Assembly: GCA_963669155.1 (NCBI GenBank)
Contig: OZ022583.1
Location: 929,679-993,678 of the forward strand
Origin: Arbacia lixula
Lineage: Eukaryota > Echinodermata > Echinoidea > Arbacioida > Arbaciidae
DNA length: 64,000 nucleotides
Direction: 5' to 3'
The position numbers and the translations under genes are program-made. A model generated the notes under the pieces. It had not been told where the DNA came from and did not search any database. It saw only the letters and a list, made by a program, of their open reading frames with translations. Shown here in pieces: positions 58,712 through 64,000 of the stretch (position 1 is its first letter; every line of letters starts with the position of its first letter).

Positions 58712-60700
58712 TCTGGGTGATTGGGGGAGGATGGCTCTGTACAGCATCCATGCAATCCCCATGCGATTGTCTGTACACATATTTCTCACAGACCCAGCTT
58801 TATATGTACACACACACCCCCATTCACTTTATGGGGGGTAAGTACAGAAATATTTCAAAACAGTTTTGGGGATTGCTGTCAAGTTAGAATGATTCTGTGG
58901 TTCCCACTAACTGATTTTTGTGTTTGCATCTTTTCATTCACATCGATGTACACGCACATCATTGTACACTCTTGGTGTCCAATGCATGACTGCCCTCTTA
59001 TACAGTATTTTCCTAGTTCCTGCCCTTTTTTAGAGAGAGGCCTCACCTGTCAATGCTCAATTTTATTGGCAAACATGTTAAAAAACTACTGAAATCCAGC
59101 AAGAATTTGCTCATTACAATGATGTTAACCATTTCTTATCTTTTCACCAAAATTTCTTTTTTGACCCATTTGAACAGTTTATAAGATGTGTCAATTGCTA
59201 AAATTGCAAGGATTTATAGCTAGCATACACCTTAATAAGATGTTTATTTTATTTTTAGATGACTCATCAACAAATCCATGTGGAAAGGGCACTAAAACTC
59301 ATTAAATGAGTCTTTGTGCTCCTATAAATCTAAGGGGAGTTTTCCGATATTATGTGTTTTTTTTTATATAAACTGGTATTTACTGAAATTCATATTAGAG
59401 GCTTACATGAGGGTTACGTCCTTCTCATGGATTTCTAAGAGGTTACATCCGAATTGTTATCAAGTCAGAGACTTCTTTCTTATACAGGTTGTCGTAGGTG
59501 CTTTGCAAATTAATGGAAATTCATGTTTGGTCCCATTCTTGTATATTTTGATATATTGTTTATATTTGTACCTGTAGAATTAGATTAGGATGAATGTACA
59601 GTACATTTAAGAAAGTTTTGAGATATTTTAATTTTATATAGCAAACATTCTATGCTCAAACCTACAATGAAGAGAGTCTCTACGCAAGCTATAAGCTCTA
59701 TCAACAGCTCTATTTTGTTTGGAACATTTAAGATGAAAGATATATATTTTGATGAAGCTGTATAGCTTATTTGAATAATCAGTGTTAATAAATTTATTTT
59801 GTCTGGGAGATTTAAAAAGTTATATATATATTTTCCAAAGTTTAAGTGCTCACTCGGATGTTATTAATGTTCATAAAAGAAAAAAGAAATCGTAAGAAAA
59901 CAGTCAATACTGTTCACAACCACTTTTACAAAGACCATGTGCTGTAACGACCGCTCAAATTAACTCTGTTCAAAGCAGTTTGCATGTAATTGCACCCCTC
60001 TATACAACGCCTTAGTACACTTTTTTCTGTTCTTTGTACCCTTGGGGTAGTCTTTGCAGATAGGTTTGAATAGTATTAAATTCTTTCCCATCTTGTATTG
60101 AACTATGACTACAACCAAGCTAAATCCACAAGAGCTTTTATGTTTGTGCATAAATCCATAAATGGAATATAAATAGTTTTATGGTTCAATGAATTTGTGA
60201 GTTAATGTCCATTGGGTTTCTCCATCATTGTGATCATTCCCACAAAAACTTTGGGTTTGGACCATTGTGTCCCAGGTAGGTTCGAAAGAGATAATCCCAT
60301 GTCCCCTCCTGTGTAATAGTTCCATGATTTGACCGAGGCATTCAATATTTGGTCACATGGGCAAGTAGTGGATCTATCATTGAGAGCTCCCGTCATATTA
60401 TCAGTCACTCCAGTGGGATAGCTGAGAAGCAGTATTCATGAAAACATTTTGTGGTTCAGGATGACATGTGTTGTGAGTCAAATTAAAAACAATTTTCTTT
60501 CCGAGGACTGCCAACTAAGACCAAATTTTATTAAGCTCTGAGGTATGAATTATATGATTAAAAATTACGTAGGTTGTGTGTCAAATTGGCAACAGTGTTC
60601 TCCCCTAAGGCTGGCTTTAAAGACCGAGTTATATGAAGCTATGAGATAGGAATTAGAGTGCATTACAAATGTATTAGTATGTATATAGCTTTTACTTGAC
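58712..60700. other. 3' UTR of TLCD-like gene 2 and flank; nothing else recognised
   Basis: Contains a possible polyadenylation signal AATAAA at 59787-59792. No further gene or array is supported. Confidence 0.45.
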
Positions 60701-60707
60701 AATTTTT

Positions 60708-62178
60708 ATGCCTCCGCCACGAAGTGGCCGGAGGCATTATGTTTTCGGGTTGTCCGTCCGTCCGTCCGTCCGTCCGTACGTCCGTCCGTCCGTCCCGAAT
60801 TCGTTTAGACAATATCTTGAGAACCGTCAAGCAGATTTGCTTCAAACTTGGTACATGTATGTATTGCATAAGACTAATGAAGTGTGTAGAATTGGGGTCA
60901 AATCTGATTGAGGTCAAAGGTCAAAGGTCAATGAACTTTGTAAAAATTGCCCAAAAATGACCTTTTCCACAATAAATCCAAATCCAAGGATGCAATTCTA
61001 ATTAAACATGGTACAAATATGGATCACTACTTGAGAATAGACTGGTGATATTTTTAGTAAAATTCCTAAAAGGTCAGAGGTCAAAGGTCAATGAAATTTG
61101 TGAAAATTGTCAAAAATTGACCTTTTTCACAGTAAATCCAAATCCAAGGATGCAATTCTCATTAAACATGGTACAATGATAGATCACTACTTGGGGATAG
61201 ACTGGTGACATTTTTGGTAAAATTCCTGAAAGTTCAGAGGTCAAAGGTTAATGAACTTTGCCAAAATTGGCTAGAAATTGCGCCAAACTTTCAATTTTTC
61301 ACAATAAATCCAAATCCAATGGTGCAATTCCAACCAAACATAGTGAAACGATGGATCATTACTTGGGGGTAGACTGGTGACATTGTTGGTGAAATTCCTG
61401 GAAGGTCAGAGGTCAAAGGTCAATGAACTTTGCAAAAATTGATATTTTTCACAATAAACCGAAATCCAAATCCAATGTCGCAATTCTAACTAAACATGGT
61501 AAAGAGATGTATCACTTCATGGAGGTAGACTGGTGAAAGTTTAGGTAAAACTCCTGAGAGTTCAAAGGTCAAAGGTCAATGAACTTTGCCAAAAATTAGC
61601 TAAAAATTGCCCCCAAAGTGATAATTTTCAAAATATATCCAAATCCAATGGAGCAATACCAACCAAACATGGTGCAAAGATGGATCAGTACTAGACTGAT
61701 GACATTTTTGGTGAAATTTCTCAAAGGTCAGGGATCAAAGGTCAATGAACTTTGCCAAAATTGGCTAAAAATTGCCCCCAAATACATAGATATTTTTCAC
61801 ATTGAATCCAATACTAATGATTCAATTCAAACCAAACATAGTATAGAGATGTATCACTTCATGGAGGTAGACTGGTAAAGTTTGCGTGAAATTCCTGAAA
61901 GGTCAAAGGTCAATAAACTTCACCCACAATTGGCTAATTTTAAACAAACTTGATGCAAGGATGGATTTAGACAGACTGGCTAGATTGGAAGTCAAAGAAG
62001 TAAGAGGTCAAAGGTCAATGAACATTGCCAAAATTAGCTAAACTTGAAAAAAGAAAATGTGATACTTTCATTTCACATAGGAGCAATGGTACATTGCCCA
62101 CCAAACATACATATTTTCTGAGAATAGCAAAGAGGCGGAGGCATATTTATCGACTGCGTGGCAGTCGAATTGCTCTAG
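60708..62178 (+). mobile_element. Helentron-associated (HINE-like) non-autonomous element, copy 2
   Basis: Same layout as 12742-14106: identical 5' palindrome (60708-60737), CCGT run (60752-60795), about eight monomers of roughly 165 bp with AGGTCAAAGGTCA-type motifs near 60920, 61083, 61245, 61415, 61570, 61738, 61905 and 62012, subterminal GGCGGAGGCAT (62134-62144), a 17-nt hairpin (62151-62167) and terminal CTCTAG. Flanking bases differ from copy 1, so the ends are mapped to within about two T residues. Confidence 0.82.
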
Positions 62179-63530
62179 TTATTATTCCTTTTACTGCCAT
62201 CAATTTAGCATGAGGACGCAATGGTTATTCCCCTTACATACTGTACTAAACGTTCAACGTAAGGAAGTGGTTGTTTTGGCATGACATAAGTAGGCTGAAC
62301 AAACTCTTTCTCTTTCTCTTTCTGCTCTAATGTTAAGTGAAATCAGCCCTAAATGATAAGAGTGTGCTGAAGAGTCCACGATTTGAATGCTTGGAGATTC
62401 TTTAAAGTCTTTATTCAATACATCAAATATTTATAAATTGCATGTGTGAATATAAAGAATATATTTTAATTTTTTGTCTGTCTTCTTTTGGGTGAAAGAC
62501 ATATTTTATATACTAGCAAATCATGCCTTGACAATTGTGTTTGATTCAGAATTGTATCAGAATCATAAAGAAATTGTGTGAAATGTGAAGTATGAATGAC
62601 GGCCAAAAAGCATCTGTAGATAAAAGGGGGAAAAAAAAGAAATTTGAATAAAAAATTATGTAATCATGTCATCGTGTAATTTGTGTCTGGAATTGAGGTT
62701 CAGGCATTTGAGCAACGATGATTTCTGCTAGTGATAGTTTAGTGAATAGGAACTGCATGTATAGATCTAGAAATTAGTATGCTCTGAATGGTAATTTTCA
62801 TGCTTCAGTTTACAAGAAGGACATACGGAGGGAGAGGGAGCACGCCCCTCCCACACCCTCACCTTGCATGGCGCCCATCTCCATTACCAGAGACTCCCAA
62901 CACACCATTTACCCCCTTCTTAACAAATTAGTTACTGACTTTGATAAAATTAAGAATATTTCCTGAAAGTCTTTGAAGTGAGTAGACTACATTACTCTCA
63001 TGCTTTCAAACATGCATTCTTCCACATTTCATTACTAACTATGTTCTACAAAAGATCAAGTGAATACCACCTTACCTGTGTAAGTTGTACTACATAAAGT
63101 ATTTGTATCATACAGTATATACAAGTACACATTTTATTGATGCTTGTTATGTGTATGTAATATGCATCAAATCATGTTTCCAAGATATGCTGGTAGTTAG
63201 CCTGGCATATATGCCAAACAGAGGACTAGCTACAGTAGAGTAATCATACATGCTTTCTTCTCCCGCTGAGACTGATAAAAACAAGGCATTAGCAATATTG
63301 TGTCTCGCCCACTTGCGAAAATAACCAGAAATATCGCAATCTCCGTTGCTACGCAAAAAAAAACTGAAACAAACAAATAAGCAACTTTATACAGACAACA
63401 TCAAAATCAGGTGCAAAATAGTGACTTTGAATAAATTTGCATAAATGTGCATGAGTAATGTTTGCCTAAATCTACATCAGTAATGCTCACACATGCTCAC
63501 ACAATTCTGTGCACAAGTTAGGAAGCCTTC
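62179..63530. other. Intergenic, nothing recognised
   Basis: AT-rich sequence with no supported gene, palindrome or array. Confidence 0.45.
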
Positions 63531-63534
63531 ACCA

Positions 63535-64000
63535 AGAGTCTTGCAAGTAAACTTTAATGTATGACCTCAAATGACCTTTGACCTTATCATGTGACCTCTT
63601 ACAGCACAATAACATGCAGGTGCCCCCAGTGCATCCATCATCCAAGTTTGATTGCCATTGTAGCAACATGTGATGAGTTATGTGTGATAAGAGAGTCTTG
63701 CAAGTAAACTTTATCGTATGACCTCAAATGACCTTTGACCTTATCCTGTGACCTCCAACGGTACCATAACATGAAGGTACCCCCAGTGCATCTATGACCC
63801 AAGTTAGGTTGTAATCCAAGCAACCTATGTGAAGTTATTTGTCAAAAGAGAGTCTTGCAGGTAAACTTTAACGTATGACCTCAAATGACCTTTGACCTTA
63901 TCCTGTGACCTCCAACAGCACCATAACATGTAGGTACCCCCAGTGCATCTATGACCCAAGTTAGGTTGTAATCCAAGCAACCCATGTGAAGTTATTTGTC
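63535..64000. repeat. 157-bp tandem array running off the right edge
   Basis: AGAGTC starts units at 63535, 63692 and 63849, an exact 157-bp period; the third unit is cut by the window end. Each unit has CAAATGACCTTTGACCTTAT, which on the minus strand contains AGGTCAAAGGTCA, plus a TGTGACCT and CCCCCAGTGCATC block. Confidence 0.95.

Noticed and set aside
59314-59577. 87-codon hydrophobic frame after TLCD-like gene 2
   Set aside because: AT-rich sequence giving Phe, Tyr, Leu and Ile; no splice signals or family match.

Overview
The window is animal nuclear DNA: AT-rich, with spliced genes, long introns and many transposable-element remnants. Two host gene loci are clear. The gene content (inversin, TLCD1/2-type TLC proteins) and the repeats (a BEL/Pao retrotransposon, RTE- and CR1-like LINE ends, Helentron-like elements starting with a GCCTCCG palindrome and a CCGT run, many fold-back MITEs) suggest a marine invertebrate deuterostome, most likely an echinoderm. 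The species is an inference.

Region 1 to about 8.8 kb, minus strand: nine exons of an inversin (INVS, nephrocystin-2) orthologue encoding its N-terminal ankyrin domain. Reading frame and splice phases run on cleanly across all nine. The rest of the gene lies off the left edge. Its introns carry fold-back palindromes (3.9-4.4 kb and 7.46-7.82 kb) and a 67-bp minisatellite (5.19-5.6 kb).

Region 8.8 to 34.2 kb: no host gene that I can support. It holds an RTE-like LINE end (10.5-11.0 kb), copies of a fold-back repeat (11.6 and 19.4 kb), a LINE reverse transcriptase piece split by a 1.37-kb Helentron-like element (12.7-14.1 kb), a nested palindrome (20.5-21.6 kb), a 1.1-kb duplicated unit with a tRNA-like (SINE) head (23.2 and 26.7 kb), and a zone of extreme low complexity (28.5-32.3 kb).

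Region 34.3 to 58.7 kb, plus strand: two tandem four-exon genes of the TLCD1/TLCD2 (calfacilitin-like) family with the same splice phases and 83-bp second and third exons, hence a local gene duplication. Intron 3 of the first gene is 13 kb long because a young BEL/Pao element (40166-48663, 866-bp LTRs, CTTTC target duplication) landed in an older repeat inside it. Intron 1 of the second gene holds an antisense LINE piece.

Region 58.7 to 64.0 kb: a second Helentron-like element (60.7-62.2 kb), and a 157-bp tandem array at the right edge. Both Helentron-like copies and the edge array carry, in each roughly 157-170-bp monomer, the motif AGGTCAAAGGTCA, the ideal DR1 nuclear-receptor site. This is the most unusual signal in the window.
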